A DNA stretch of 32,959 nt from NCBI GenBank assembly GCA_937951695.1, contig CALFBL010000274.1:1-32959 (forward strand), read 5' to 3'. The translations under genes and the position numbers were made by a program. This DNA comes from an uncultured Granulosicoccaceae bacterium (lineage in GTDB: Bacteria > Pseudomonadota > Gammaproteobacteria > Granulosicoccales > Granulosicoccaceae). Positions 9,410 through 18,783 of the stretch are shown piece after piece (positions within the stretch are counted from its first letter, which is position 1; each line of letters opens with the position of its first letter). Below the pieces are notes generated by a model that did no database searches, was not told the origin of the DNA, and saw nothing but the letters and a program-made list of their open reading frames with translations.

Positions 9410-11353
9410 TTGTCGTTGATTCGGTTCGCTAAATCGATCGTACTCGGGGGTAGTGTGGACAGGGTGTACCGACTTTTTGAAAGCCTGATCGATCCGATGG
9501 ACGCGCCCTTGCAAGACACGCCGCCACCGGGAACCCTCGCCTTCTTTAAGCATTACCTGATGCCAGTCTGGAAGGTGATTCTGTTCGCATTGGTGCTGAC
9601 CGGTATCGCGACCATCGCTGAACTACTGATGTATCGTTATCTGGGTCAATTGTTGGACTGGATGACCGAAGGCACGCCAAAGCACTTTCTCGCCGAGCAC
9701 TGGGTGTCTCTGTTGTTGATGCTGGTGGTGACAGCGATCATCCGCCCAGCGGCTTTGCTGGGATCTCGCGCCACCATCAATCTGGCGCTGGCGCCGGGCA
9801 TTGCCAATCGAACGCGTTTGTTGAACCATCGCTACGTCTTGCGACAGAGCATTGGGTTTTTCCAGAACGACTTCGCCGGTCGTGTTGCACAAAAGGTTCT
9901 GCAAACTGGTAATTCCCTTCGTGAAGCGGTCATTAACGTGATCGATGGCGCCTGGATGATGGTGATCTACCTAACCGGTATCGTTTGGATGTTTGTCGAC
10001 ATACACCCGGGGTTGGTCATCCCTATGGCGATATGGTTCGTGTTGTACGCCTCGGTGGTGTACTGGATGGTGCCGCCAGTTAAGGCACGCTCGGCGGCTC
10101 TGTCAGAAGCGGTATCGGTGGTGACGGGTCGTATCGTCGACAGCTACACCAACATCCAAGCGGTGAAGTTGTTCGCACACCACGACATGGAAGACGAATT
10201 CGCCGCGGCAAGCATTCGAAGACACACCACTGCCTTTCGAACCATGATGCGCTTGATCCTGAACATGACGGTTGCACTAACGGTGCTCAATACCGTGTTG
10301 ATCGTAACTGTTGCGTCCTTGTCTGTTTGGTACTGGTACAACGACAGCATTACCTTGGGCGAAATAGCCATTGTCAATGGCTTGATATTTCGTTTGAACC
10401 ACATGTCCGGTTGGATCCTGCGCACCATTACGTCTTTGTTTGAGAACGTGGGGGTGGTACAAAACGGTGTTGAAACCATCTCCAAGCCACAATCGATTGT
10501 GGATGCATCAAACGCGGTCGAACTTAACGTCAGTGAGGGCCGCATAGAATTCGATGACGTCTCGTTTGGTTACCGGGAAAGCCAAGCCGATATCAACTTT
10601 ACAGCGCAGACGATCATCGATCACGATGCCAGGCGCGTTCCAATTGTTATCGAGCATTGTAATTTGACGATTGCTGCCGGGGAACGCGTTGGGTTGGTCG
10701 GTGTTTCAGGGTCCGGCAAATCGACGTTGATCAGTTTGCTGATGCGTTTTCATGACACCGAGAAAGGTGAGATTCGTATTGATGGACAACCCATTAGCCG
10801 GGTAACTCAGGACAGTTTGCGCCGCCAGATTGGTGTGGTCACTCAGGATACTGCGCTGCTGCATCGGTCGATACGCGACAACATTTTGTACGGCGCAGCT
10901 GGGGCCAGTGATGAGAGAGTGATGCAAGCGGCTGAAGCGGCGGCAGCGGCATCGTTCATTCCCGACCTCATAGATAACAAAGGTCGTCGTGGATTGGACG
11001 CGCTGGTTGGGGAACGCGGCGTGAAGCTATCGGGTGGGCAACGTCAACGCATTGCAATCGCTCGGGTCCTTTTGAAAAACGCACCAATTCTGGTATTGGA
11101 TGAGGCGACCTCGGCGTTGGACTCAGACGTGGAAGCGGTGATTCAGCAGAAACTCATCACATTAATGCAAGGCAAAACTGTGTTGGCGGTGGCTCATCGC
11201 TTATCGACGATTGCCTCCTTGGATCGACTCGTGGTCATGGACGCGGGCATGATTGTGGAGTCGGGTAAGCACGATGAGCTCATCGCACGAAAAGGGGTTT
11301 ATTCACGCCTTTGGGCGCGCCAATCCGGTGGTTTTTTGGGGAAAATCCGGTAA
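9410..11353 (+). CDS. ABC transporter, fused permease/ATP-binding exporter
   Basis: N-terminal TM domain; Walker A GVSGSGKS, Q-loop VVTQDTALL, signature LSGGQRQR, Walker B ILVLDEATSALD, H-loop VAHRLSTI. Confidence 0.95.
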   Translation: MSLIRFAKSIVLGGSVDRVYRLFESLIDPMDAPLQDTPPPGTLAFFKHYLMPVWKVILFALVLTGIATIAELLMYRYLGQLLDWMTEGTPKHFLAEHWVSLLLMLVVTAIIRPAALLGSRATINLALAPGIANRTRLLNHRYVLRQSIGFFQNDFAGRVAQKVLQTGNSLREAVINVIDGAWMMVIYLTGIVWMFVDIHPGLVIPMAIWFVLYASVVYWMVPPVKARSAALSEAVSVVTGRIVDSYTNIQAVKLFAHHDMEDEFAAASIRRHTTAFRTMMRLILNMTVALTVLNTVLIVTVASLSVWYWYNDSITLGEIAIVNGLIFRLNHMSGWILRTITSLFENVGVVQNGVETISKPQSIVDASNAVELNVSEGRIEFDDVSFGYRESQADINFTAQTIIDHDARRVPIVIEHCNLTIAAGERVGLVGVSGSGKSTLISLLMRFHDTEKGEIRIDGQPISRVTQDSLRRQIGVVTQDTALLHRSIRDNILYGAAGASDERVMQAAEAAAAASFIPDLIDNKGRRGLDALVGERGVKLSGGQRQRIAIARVLLKNAPILVLDEATSALDSDVEAVIQQKLITLMQGKTVLAVAHRLSTIASLDRLVVMDAGMIVESGKHDELIARKGVYSRLWARQSGGFLGKIR

Positions 11354-11509
11354 TATCTGCGAGAAAGTGTGGAACCGGTCACTAGTCACACCATCGAATG
11401 GTATATCTGTTGAGCCTCGGCGCCGATAGATTCATAGTAGCGTCGGACAAACGGATCAGGGTTAACCTGGTCCTTCAATATCCATACCTTGGAGCGAGCC
11501 CGTTCGGTC

Positions 11510-12460
11510 ATGAAGTTTCTTTTAACCTCAGCCTATCCGACCCACCCATGGCTGACCGCTCTGCTGTCGTATGCCCAAAATGATACCGTGGGCCGTCACG
11601 AGTTGTGCGACGATCCTGACGAGGCTGACATCATCGTGTTCGTCGAGAGCGGGCAATTTGACGACTACCTCTATAAAACGTTACTTCAGCATTCTTACGT
11701 TCTCAACTACCCGCACAAGACTTTCATGTACAACGAGGCGGACAAACCTTGGTGCACCTTGCCGGGGTTATACACTTCGATGCCCGAGAGTCGTTTCGAT
11801 GAATCCCGCCAAGTGGCGTTTCCCTTTCTGGTGACACCGAACCGTTTTGTCCCGCAAATCCATCGCTGGCAGATTAAGCGAGATTGGTTATTCTCCTTTG
11901 TCGGTGCCACTAGCCACCCAGTGCGCAAACGCGTTGCCGCTTTGCAGAATGTTTGCCAGGGTGTGTGTGATACTTCCGAATTCAGCGTCTGGCACGCCAA
12001 CGCAGCGGAGCGCTCCTCACAGGGATTGGTGTTTGCCGAATCGATGGCAAAAAGTCACTTCATCCTGTGCCCACGAGGGATAGGCGCGTCATCTTACCGA
12101 CCGTTTGAAGCCATGCAGGCAGCGCGAGCTCCGGTGATCATCGCCGACGCTTGGGTGCCCCCGCCCCACGTAGACTGGGAGTTCGCCCTGTTCGTGCCTG
12201 AAAGCGACGTGGAGGCCATTCCCGATCTTCTGGCCCAGAGTGTAAGCGAAGCGGGAGATCGCGGTCAGGCGGCGCGTAAAGCGTGGGAGTTGGCCTATGC
12301 GCCTACCGTTATGTTCGACACGGTTGCCCAGTCTCTGGAATTTTTGCTGCAGGCACCGGCATCCAAGCCGATTCCAGACCCATGGCTGCCAGTGCGTAAG
12401 TGGTGGATCAGCACCGAGACGGGCGCTCGTCAGTGGGTGCGCCGTTTGCGAACCTCATAG
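11510..12460 (+). CDS. Exostosin-like (GT47-type) glycosyltransferase family protein
   Basis: SFVGATSHPVRKRVAAL, SKAHFILCPRG-like segment (AKSHFILCPRGIGASSYRPFEAMQAARAPVIIAD) as in exostosin domains. ATG at 11510 chosen. Confidence 0.75.
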   Translation: MKFLLTSAYPTHPWLTALLSYAQNDTVGRHELCDDPDEADIIVFVESGQFDDYLYKTLLQHSYVLNYPHKTFMYNEADKPWCTLPGLYTSMPESRFDESRQVAFPFLVTPNRFVPQIHRWQIKRDWLFSFVGATSHPVRKRVAALQNVCQGVCDTSEFSVWHANAAERSSQGLVFAESMAKSHFILCPRGIGASSYRPFEAMQAARAPVIIADAWVPPPHVDWEFALFVPESDVEAIPDLLAQSVSEAGDRGQAARKAWELAYAPTVMFDTVAQSLEFLLQAPASKPIPDPWLPVRKWWISTETGARQWVRRLRTS

Positions 12461-12599
12461 CATCTTTGTGCAAGCCCGAAGCGCAGTCGCAGGCGATCGC
12501 TTGACAAACAGTGCGGTTCGTTGGCTATCGCGCACAGTTATGTTATACCAAGGGTAGGGAGGAAGTCGCGCACACCGATTGTGCGGGCCACATGAGTTG

Positions 12600-13157
12600 A
12601 TGAATGCGAAAGTGCTGCGCTTGAATAAAGCGGGAACCCCAATAGCGTGGTTGACTTGGCAGGAAACTGCCACAATTGTTGCCAAAGACCAAGTCTTGTG
12701 GAGCTTGGGGGAGACGGTCCGAACCGTCAGGGGTGGATTCAATAAGCAAGGCGATCGATCCTTGTTGGAACTGCCCAGTATCATTGCGTGTGACGGTCGG
12801 GTGGAAGACAGCCGTTTCACACCGACCCTAACCAACGATCTGCTGTTTGCACGTGATCAGCACCTGTGTATGTACTGCGGTGAGCAATTCTCGTCGCGGG
12901 ATTTATCACGCGATCACATCGTGCCCACCTCACGCGGAGGCCACGACGTCTGGACCAACTGCGTGACAGCTTGTCGACGTTGTAACAACCGAAAAGGTAA
13001 CAGCTTGTTGCAAGAGACCAACTTAGAGTTGCTCGCTATTCCGTTTGCACCGAACCGCTACGAGTTCTTTTATCTATCCAATAAAGACGTGCTGGCCGAT
13101 CAAATGGAATTTCTCAAACCCCGGTTCTCTCGTCACAGTCAGCGGATGCTGCAGTGA
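12600..13157 (+). CDS. HNH endonuclease family protein
   Basis: CMYCGEQFSSRDLSRDHIVPTSRGGHDVWTNCVTACRRCNNRKGN, a classical HNH with CxxC/CxxC. Confidence 0.9.
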   Translation: MNAKVLRLNKAGTPIAWLTWQETATIVAKDQVLWSLGETVRTVRGGFNKQGDRSLLELPSIIACDGRVEDSRFTPTLTNDLLFARDQHLCMYCGEQFSSRDLSRDHIVPTSRGGHDVWTNCVTACRRCNNRKGNSLLQETNLELLAIPFAPNRYEFFYLSNKDVLADQMEFLKPRFSRHSQRMLQ

Positions 13158-13204
13158 GTGGTTCGTTGGCAAAGCTTATACGATCGGATTCGGATCCGTC
13201 CACG

Positions 13205-14659
13205 CTATGTGCCGGAGCCCGAATTAACCAGATTGGTTAACACCGACGCTACGTAGTCCAGCGCTTTTTGTTGGGCGATATCAACACCCACAAGTTGCAA
13301 TACAAAGGCTTCGTTCGAGGCGACCAGCGCGGTGTGCGATCGGCCGTCATCCAGCACCGTAGCGACTGTGATCACAGACACGGGCACCGATTCATTCAAC
13401 CAAACGACCTGTTCGGAAGCGTTACTACCGCTGGTGTACACGAGGTTACTGGCCAACGACTGGCCGAATAGCTCAGCGGTTTGATTGGTTTCAGCGCTCA
13501 TCAACGTTACTTCAATCGGCGAGGCGTCGACGGCTGATTGATCGTAGTGCTGAAACGCCACCATGCCCTGTATTAATCGGGTGAAGCCATCGATGGCTGC
13601 CGCACGGCGGGTGGGGTCTGAGCGCAGGTTGACGCCTTTTAGTGGTGATGTCTCAACCCGAATCCAGGGCTGGGTATTCCATTCGTGACTAATTGTACCG
13701 CTGGCTTGCAGCAGTTGTTGGTTAAGGGCTTGCCGGTTCTGGTTCGGGAAACTGGATGGATCCAGAATCTGAATCGGATCGACCGGTGGTGTGCGGAGCG
13801 CTGACTCGATGAGTTGCTGTCCGTTAGTTCGCTTAGCCAGAGAGGAAACGAATCGTTCACCTTCGATATAGGAATATTCGAGTACGTTTCGGCTTACCGC
13901 CTGCACGGGTTGCGTTAATTGATTGGGCGTAAGCTTTTCGCCAAACATGAATCGGTCCAGAGACCCAAGACCCGCGAGACAACCACTGCGTTGGCAGATG
14001 CGGCGAGTCAAGTACTGAGCGTGGCCTTCATAAACCGCCGACTGAGCGAACGAGGCACGAAAATTCAAGTTGCGATTGCGATGAATGCCGTATGCAGAGT
14101 CATCGGCTGCGTGCACCAGTTCGTGAATCAGCAGGGCAGTTAATGCGTGCTTTATCGCTTGCGCATCATTACCCACAGATTTGATGTAGCTGCTGAGTAG
14201 CGAACTGCTCACCATAACCTGTTCAGTCTCGGTGGAATACAGAGCGGCGTAGGTGCCCGCCTGACCTGCCATGACATTGGTTAAAAAGTGTTTGGCGAAG
14301 CTTTTGTCGGTGAACTGACTGTGGGTCAGTCGACCGGTCTCGGCGGCAACTTCGACTTCAATAATCTGGTTCGATACGACAGCGAAATTTACGTTCGAAA
14401 GATCGGTACCGGTCTCCCGCTGGACCGAGTCCCTAGCGCGATTGAATAGAGGGGTGAGAGCGGCTTCCCAGTCGGCGCCGCTCATACGTTCAAATGCCTC
14501 AACGCTGTCAAAAAAAGTGATTGAGTCGGCGTCGGGTAATACCGGTGCGTTTGATTCCGGGTTGTAGGCACAACTGGCGACAGTAAGCGCCGTAGAGGCG
14601 ATGACTGCCATCACGTTCGAGCGTGATTGGGGAGAACGTGATGTTGCCGCTGAGTGCAT
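13205..14659 (-). CDS. Hypothetical lipoprotein with HExxH motif (putative zinc metallopeptidase)
   Basis: Lipobox-like LTVASC near the N-terminus; LTALLIHELVHAADD and downstream SAVYEGHAQYLTRR. No family recognised. Confidence 0.6.
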   Translation of the reverse strand: MHSAATSRSPQSRSNVMAVIASTALTVASCAYNPESNAPVLPDADSITFFDSVEAFERMSGADWEAALTPLFNRARDSVQRETGTDLSNVNFAVVSNQIIEVEVAAETGRLTHSQFTDKSFAKHFLTNVMAGQAGTYAALYSTETEQVMVSSSLLSSYIKSVGNDAQAIKHALTALLIHELVHAADDSAYGIHRNRNLNFRASFAQSAVYEGHAQYLTRRICQRSGCLAGLGSLDRFMFGEKLTPNQLTQPVQAVSRNVLEYSYIEGERFVSSLAKRTNGQQLIESALRTPPVDPIQILDPSSFPNQNRQALNQQLLQASGTISHEWNTQPWIRVETSPLKGVNLRSDPTRRAAAIDGFTRLIQGMVAFQHYDQSAVDASPIEVTLMSAETNQTAELFGQSLASNLVYTSGSNASEQVVWLNESVPVSVITVATVLDDGRSHTALVASNEAFVLQLVGVDIAQQKALDYVASVLTNLVNSGSGT

Positions 14660-14802
14660 AAATCGTCCGAACCTGACTAGTGATGAGGATCGAGTCTACG
14701 GGTGACGATTATAAACCTCGCAGTGACGAGTCACAATTACCGGATTTTGGGGCAAAAACCCCGGCAGCGGTTGGTCTGCCGGCCAGTAAATTCAAACCCA
14801 GT

Positions 14803-16227
14803 TCAAGGTTTTTGATAAGCCCGGATATAGTCAATGCTCATTCTTGCGGGCAGTGGTGTGCTGCCATCGGGCAGACCGGCCCACCAGCCGCCGACCGCTA
14901 GATTGACCAGTAGGTACATGTCTTCGTAGGAGACGTTGCCGTTCTCAAAACGATTTCGCTCAACGCCATCGATGTACCAGATGATGCGGCCGGGTTCCCA
15001 TTGCACGGCGTAGGTGTGGAAACCGGCAGAGTAGTCTGTGCCGCCGGCTTGAAAAGAAGGGGTTGATCTGAGCTGGTTGTTTTCGAAGTAGTGGTAGGTG
15101 TGGTACACCACACTCGGGTCCTGGCCTAGCATTTCCACCACATCAATCTCAGGTCGTTTATCGTAATCGGTGTTGTGGAGCAACCAGAACGCAGGCCACA
15201 AGCCCCTGCCGCTGGGAAGTTGGGCTCGCATTTCCACATAGCCGTATCGCATCGTGAATTTGTTATGCGTGGTTAAAGCGCCAGATAGGTACTCTTGCTG
15301 ACGGGCGCTGTCGCGCAACCAATCGGGTGTGCGCGTGGCGGTGATGGTCAGATGCTCGCCATTGAATTCAAATGGACTGTGGCCAAAGTCTGGCTGATTC
15401 AGCGTATCGACGTAATACTGACTTTCGTTGTTAATAATGAGGTCTGCCCCCCATCGATAGCTTGAATTCCATTTGGAACTGTCCAGCGAATACCCATTGA
15501 AGTCATCGCTGAATACGAGGTTATAGCCTGCCGGTACATTGCTGTTTGCGCTGGAGTTGCCGTCATAGAGTGCCTGATCATTGCTGGTTGTTGCGCCACC
15601 TGTGTTGCCGATGACCTCAGCGCTGGTCGAAGAGTGTTGATTCGCGTTATTGAACGATGAAACCGCGTAGCGATAATCGCGAGCCGAGTCCACCTGATCA
15701 ACAAAGCTCTTGCTGTCTCTGATCGTCGTAAGGTAGCGCCCATCCCGATAGACGTTGAAGCCCGCCGCGTTCTGCGTCTGCGCCCAATCGATTTGCAACG
15801 AATTGCTGTTAATGACAGCCACACTCAGCTCTGATGGCACCAAGGGCGCGCCGCCCATATCGGGCGTGACAGCGCCGGTTATCGAGGCGGCTGCCGAGCC
15901 GTAAGCTTGTACTGCAGTCGAGTGATTTGAAAAATTTCGCGCCTGATCAACAGCAACAATCTGATACTGGTAAGAGATACCCGGCTGCACGTTTCGATCA
16001 ATGTAGTTGGTGCCAAAGCCAAAGGCTAAGTAGTCCCCGTCGCGATAGATGTTGTAACCGTGAATGCCTGTATCGTCCCATGCCGGATTCCATGAGACCC
16101 GGATGGAGGTGTCGCTCAATGAGCTGGCGACGACGTTTTCTGGGGTGGACGGTGGTTGGGAGTCAGCGTGGGCGTAAGAGGTGATGGCACAGGCCGCAAT
16201 CAAAAGCGCTGTAGGCGAAAGTTTCAT
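14803..16227 (-). CDS. Glycoside hydrolase family 16 protein with fibronectin type III domains (secreted)
   Basis: Signal peptide MKLSPTALLIAACAITSYAHA; two FN3-like repeats (PPSTPENVVASSLSDTSIRVSWNPAWD..GYNIYRDG; PSELSVAVINSNSLQIDWAQTQNAAGFNVYRDG); GH16 catalytic EIDVVEMLG. Start moved from 16467 to the ATG at 16227. Confidence 0.92.
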   Translation of the reverse strand: MKLSPTALLIAACAITSYAHADSQPPSTPENVVASSLSDTSIRVSWNPAWDDTGIHGYNIYRDGDYLAFGFGTNYIDRNVQPGISYQYQIVAVDQARNFSNHSTAVQAYGSAAASITGAVTPDMGGAPLVPSELSVAVINSNSLQIDWAQTQNAAGFNVYRDGRYLTTIRDSKSFVDQVDSARDYRYAVSSFNNANQHSSTSAEVIGNTGGATTSNDQALYDGNSSANSNVPAGYNLVFSDDFNGYSLDSSKWNSSYRWGADLIINNESQYYVDTLNQPDFGHSPFEFNGEHLTITATRTPDWLRDSARQQEYLSGALTTHNKFTMRYGYVEMRAQLPSGRGLWPAFWLLHNTDYDKRPEIDVVEMLGQDPSVVYHTYHYFENNQLRSTPSFQAGGTDYSAGFHTYAVQWEPGRIIWYIDGVERNRFENGNVSYEDMYLLVNLAVGGWWAGLPDGSTPLPARMSIDYIRAYQKP

Positions 16228-16517
16228 GCAAAAACTCGAATTAGCGTAAACGGGTGGATAACAGTGATGGGACTCACTGAGCTCAGGGAGCGCATACTGA
16301 CGGAAAGTTGGGGGTGTGGGGAAGTTGAAGTTTTTACCGTACTGCAAGGTAATTTGACCGTTTTTGGGAAATCCGCGAGTGAACGGCGCCTGAGCCATAC
16401 TGAAGGTTGGCTGAGGCCTGCCAGACACCTCAATTCCTGCTGCTTGGTAAGGATTGGTTGCACCCAATTCCCCGATATCGCATGCGGGAAAGTGCCTAGA
16501 CGAGCCCGGCTAGCGGT

Positions 16518-16886
16518 TTAGCTCGACACGGCGAGGCGTAGGAACGGAGACAGCAGGGCGTACAGTAGAAACAGGCAGAACAGCACAATGCCCATGGTGG
16601 CTAAGGGGCGTTTGACGAACTGGTCGTACCAAAGTGGGGCTGTACCCCGAGCAGTATCGGCTTCGTGTTCGGAGCGGCGTTCGTCGGCGCGTGTCTGTTG
16701 GTAATCGTCGATGAGCTTACGGGCTTGTTGCACGTCCTCATCCGGGACCCAAATTCCCGGCATGGCGATGCCCCAATTGCCAGCGGTGGTTTCATAGAAT
16801 TCGATGCGGTGGGTCGCCAATACAGCGCGAACCGCCTCGGCCTCGTCATCAGGTACGTAGCGCAGTTTAAAAACGAGAGTCGACAT
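16518..16886 (-). CDS. Small membrane protein, DUF6164/DUF2007-like
   Basis: MSTLVFKLRYVPDDEAEAVRAVLATHRIEFYETTAGNWGIAMPGIWV followed by one C-terminal TM helix. Confidence 0.65.
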   Translation of the reverse strand: MSTLVFKLRYVPDDEAEAVRAVLATHRIEFYETTAGNWGIAMPGIWVPDEDVQQARKLIDDYQQTRADERRSEHEADTARGTAPLWYDQFVKRPLATMGIVLFCLFLLYALLSPFLRLAVSS

Positions 16887-17757
16887 GTTCGCTAGTATAG
16901 CGACTTAGCCAGGTTGAATAGCGGGATCTGAGTTCGGCAATCTCGGCGGTTCGGCCACGTTTCATTGCCCCGGCGGAATACACCTGAAATTTCTCCCCCA
17001 AGGTCTTGATGGCCTTATCCTTATCGGAATCATCCAACACACCGGCTGAGAGAATCTTGTCCAGAGCAATCAGACGAAACCGGTCCATGGCCATGAATCT
17101 GCGCGAGAGCTGATCCTGATGACCGCCGTGCTTGATGACCAGGGGCGCGTCGCAATAGGCCACCGCTTCGCGGGCGGTCAGGCGCAACCAGAAATCGTAA
17201 TCTTCACAGGCCGGTAGTGTTTCATCGAAGTAACCGATGTCGCTAAACACATCGCGGTGAATCATCGCAGCCGAAGGCGATATAGCGCACAGCGGCAGGC
17301 AGTGTTGAAAAATTCGTCCACCGCGCTTGGCGTGACGTTCGCGCTGATTGACTCGTTGTCCGTTGCGGATCCAGTGCTCGTCGCTGTGACAGAGCCGCAG
17401 CTGTGGTTCCCTTTCCAGCTCGCGCAGTTGCGCCTCGAGTTTTCCGGGGTACCACGCATCGTCTGAATCCAGCAGAGCGATCCAGTCGCCACTGGACGAT
17501 TCGATACCCCGGTTTCGTGCGTGTGAAACACCGTGGTTGGATTGGCGGTAAGTTTTGACCTTCGGATACTGGTTTTTTAACAGATCCCCAGTCGCATCGG
17601 TAGACCCATCATCGATGACGATGATCTCTTCCGGTTGTACGCTTTGTGCAATAACCGAGTCTAGCGCCCGTGCCAGCGTGTGGCAGCGATTGTGGGTCGG
17701 TATGACAACACTGATAGAAGGTTGCTCAGGCATCCCGCCACTGTATATCAGTGACAC
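16867..17757 (-). CDS. Glycosyltransferase family 2
   Basis: ISVVIPTHNRCHTLARALDSVIAQSVQPEEIIVIDDGSTDAT; LDSDDAWYPGKLEAQL; DFWLRLTARE. An internal ATG at 17733 is also plausible. Confidence 0.92.
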   Translation of the reverse strand: MSLIYSGGMPEQPSISVVIPTHNRCHTLARALDSVIAQSVQPEEIIVIDDGSTDATGDLLKNQYPKVKTYRQSNHGVSHARNRGIESSSGDWIALLDSDDAWYPGKLEAQLRELEREPQLRLCHSDEHWIRNGQRVNQRERHAKRGGRIFQHCLPLCAISPSAAMIHRDVFSDIGYFDETLPACEDYDFWLRLTAREAVAYCDAPLVIKHGGHQDQLSRRFMAMDRFRLIALDKILSAGVLDDSDKDKAIKTLGEKFQVYSAGAMKRGRTAEIAELRSRYSTWLSRYTSEHVDSRF

Positions 17758-18708
17758 TTACCGAGGTACCTCATCGCCAACGATCGCCAGTAACTGGTGC
17801 GGGGTGCAAACAGCGGTGTCTAGTTTTGCAAGCAACACCCCATTCATGCGCGCATCGACGGTGAGCGGTTCTGCAAAGGGTCGGTGTGGATCAATAATGC
17901 CAACGATAGGGTTACCCAGATGGACCGCGCAGCCGATGTCCACATACCAATGCACCAAACCGCTGATAGGAGCCGGGACGCGGCACTGATGCTTGCAGAC
18001 TTCAAGAATACGGGTGGAATTCAGTTCGAACCGTACGTCTTTAAGTACGCCAATGTGCAGCAACGCATTGCGAACCGCTGACACACACCTCACGTGCGAC
18101 AGCTTGTCGGTACGGTTGTAATGCCCGAAATCAAAACGCACAAAGGTAGTATCCAACTGTTCGGCAATAGCGGCCAGAGAGCCTGCCAGTGGCGCATCGA
18201 ATCGACGCACACTGTCCGATGCCCCGCTGGCGAACATGATCTCTTCAGCAAGAGCGTTGCGCTCGGCGTCTTCTCCAAGCCAAACGGAGGCGTGTGGGAT
18301 GGTTTCCACAAACGGCGCGCCGCTGCCAATTTCAATGATGACATCGGCCTTACTGAGCACATCGTCTGCAAAACTGTGTTTAAGGTATTCGTAATGATCA
18401 CTGACTAGAGGCTCTGCTGAGGTGGCCGGCAACAACGAAGGGCAAACCACCAAGGTGCCAACAACTTGCTCAAGCCCGATTTCTGCCACCAGGGCTTGCA
18501 GCACGGTTGTGCCAGTGACGTCACCGGGCTGCGTGCCCGAGAGCACGCACACAAACGGCCCATCGCCAGTACGCAGCACACACAGCGGCGTCTGATGAAT
18601 GGCCATAGGGTTGAGCGGATTTGCCAAGGGAGCGGTGTAGTGACCCACCTGACGTCCGTTGGTTGCGACATCCACGTTGAGTGCAGGTCCGGAATCCAGT
18701 GTTGTCAT
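17758..18708 (-). CDS. Succinylglutamate desuccinylase/aspartoacylase (AstE/AspA, DoeB-like) family protein with degenerate zinc site
   Basis: Overall DoeB-like layout: ADVIIEIGSGAPFVETIPHASVWL corresponds to ADVVxDLHSGG..., VRNALLHIGVL, and a C-terminal biotinyl-like domain (VDIGCAVHLGNPIVGIIDPHRPFAEPLTVDARMNGVLLAK). Confidence 0.75.
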   Translation of the reverse strand: MTTLDSGPALNVDVATNGRQVGHYTAPLANPLNPMAIHQTPLCVLRTGDGPFVCVLSGTQPGDVTGTTVLQALVAEIGLEQVVGTLVVCPSLLPATSAEPLVSDHYEYLKHSFADDVLSKADVIIEIGSGAPFVETIPHASVWLGEDAERNALAEEIMFASGASDSVRRFDAPLAGSLAAIAEQLDTTFVRFDFGHYNRTDKLSHVRCVSAVRNALLHIGVLKDVRFELNSTRILEVCKHQCRVPAPISGLVHWYVDIGCAVHLGNPIVGIIDPHRPFAEPLTVDARMNGVLLAKLDTAVCTPHQLLAIVGDEVPR

Positions 18709-18783
18709 GAATGATCTCTAGAGGGCAACGTCAAGTGCATCGACTGATAGAATGCAAAAGATGTGCTACGACCGAACGAACCG

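Noticed and set aside
10144-10545. 133-aa minus-strand ORF
   Set aside because: Antisense to the ABC transporter TM domain; no homology recognised.
12600-13157. HNH endonuclease as part of a defence or restriction system
   Set aside because: No methyltransferase, helicase or other defence partner nearby; looks like the common stand-alone HNH protein of Gammaproteobacteria.
15399-15824. 141-aa minus-strand ORF in an alternate frame
   Set aside because: Fully contained in the GH16/FN3 gene in another frame, Arg/Thr-rich composition typical of a shifted frame.
17555-17989. 144-aa plus-strand ORF
   Set aside because: Lies across the junction of the GT2 and AstE-like genes on the opposite strand, with no domain signal.
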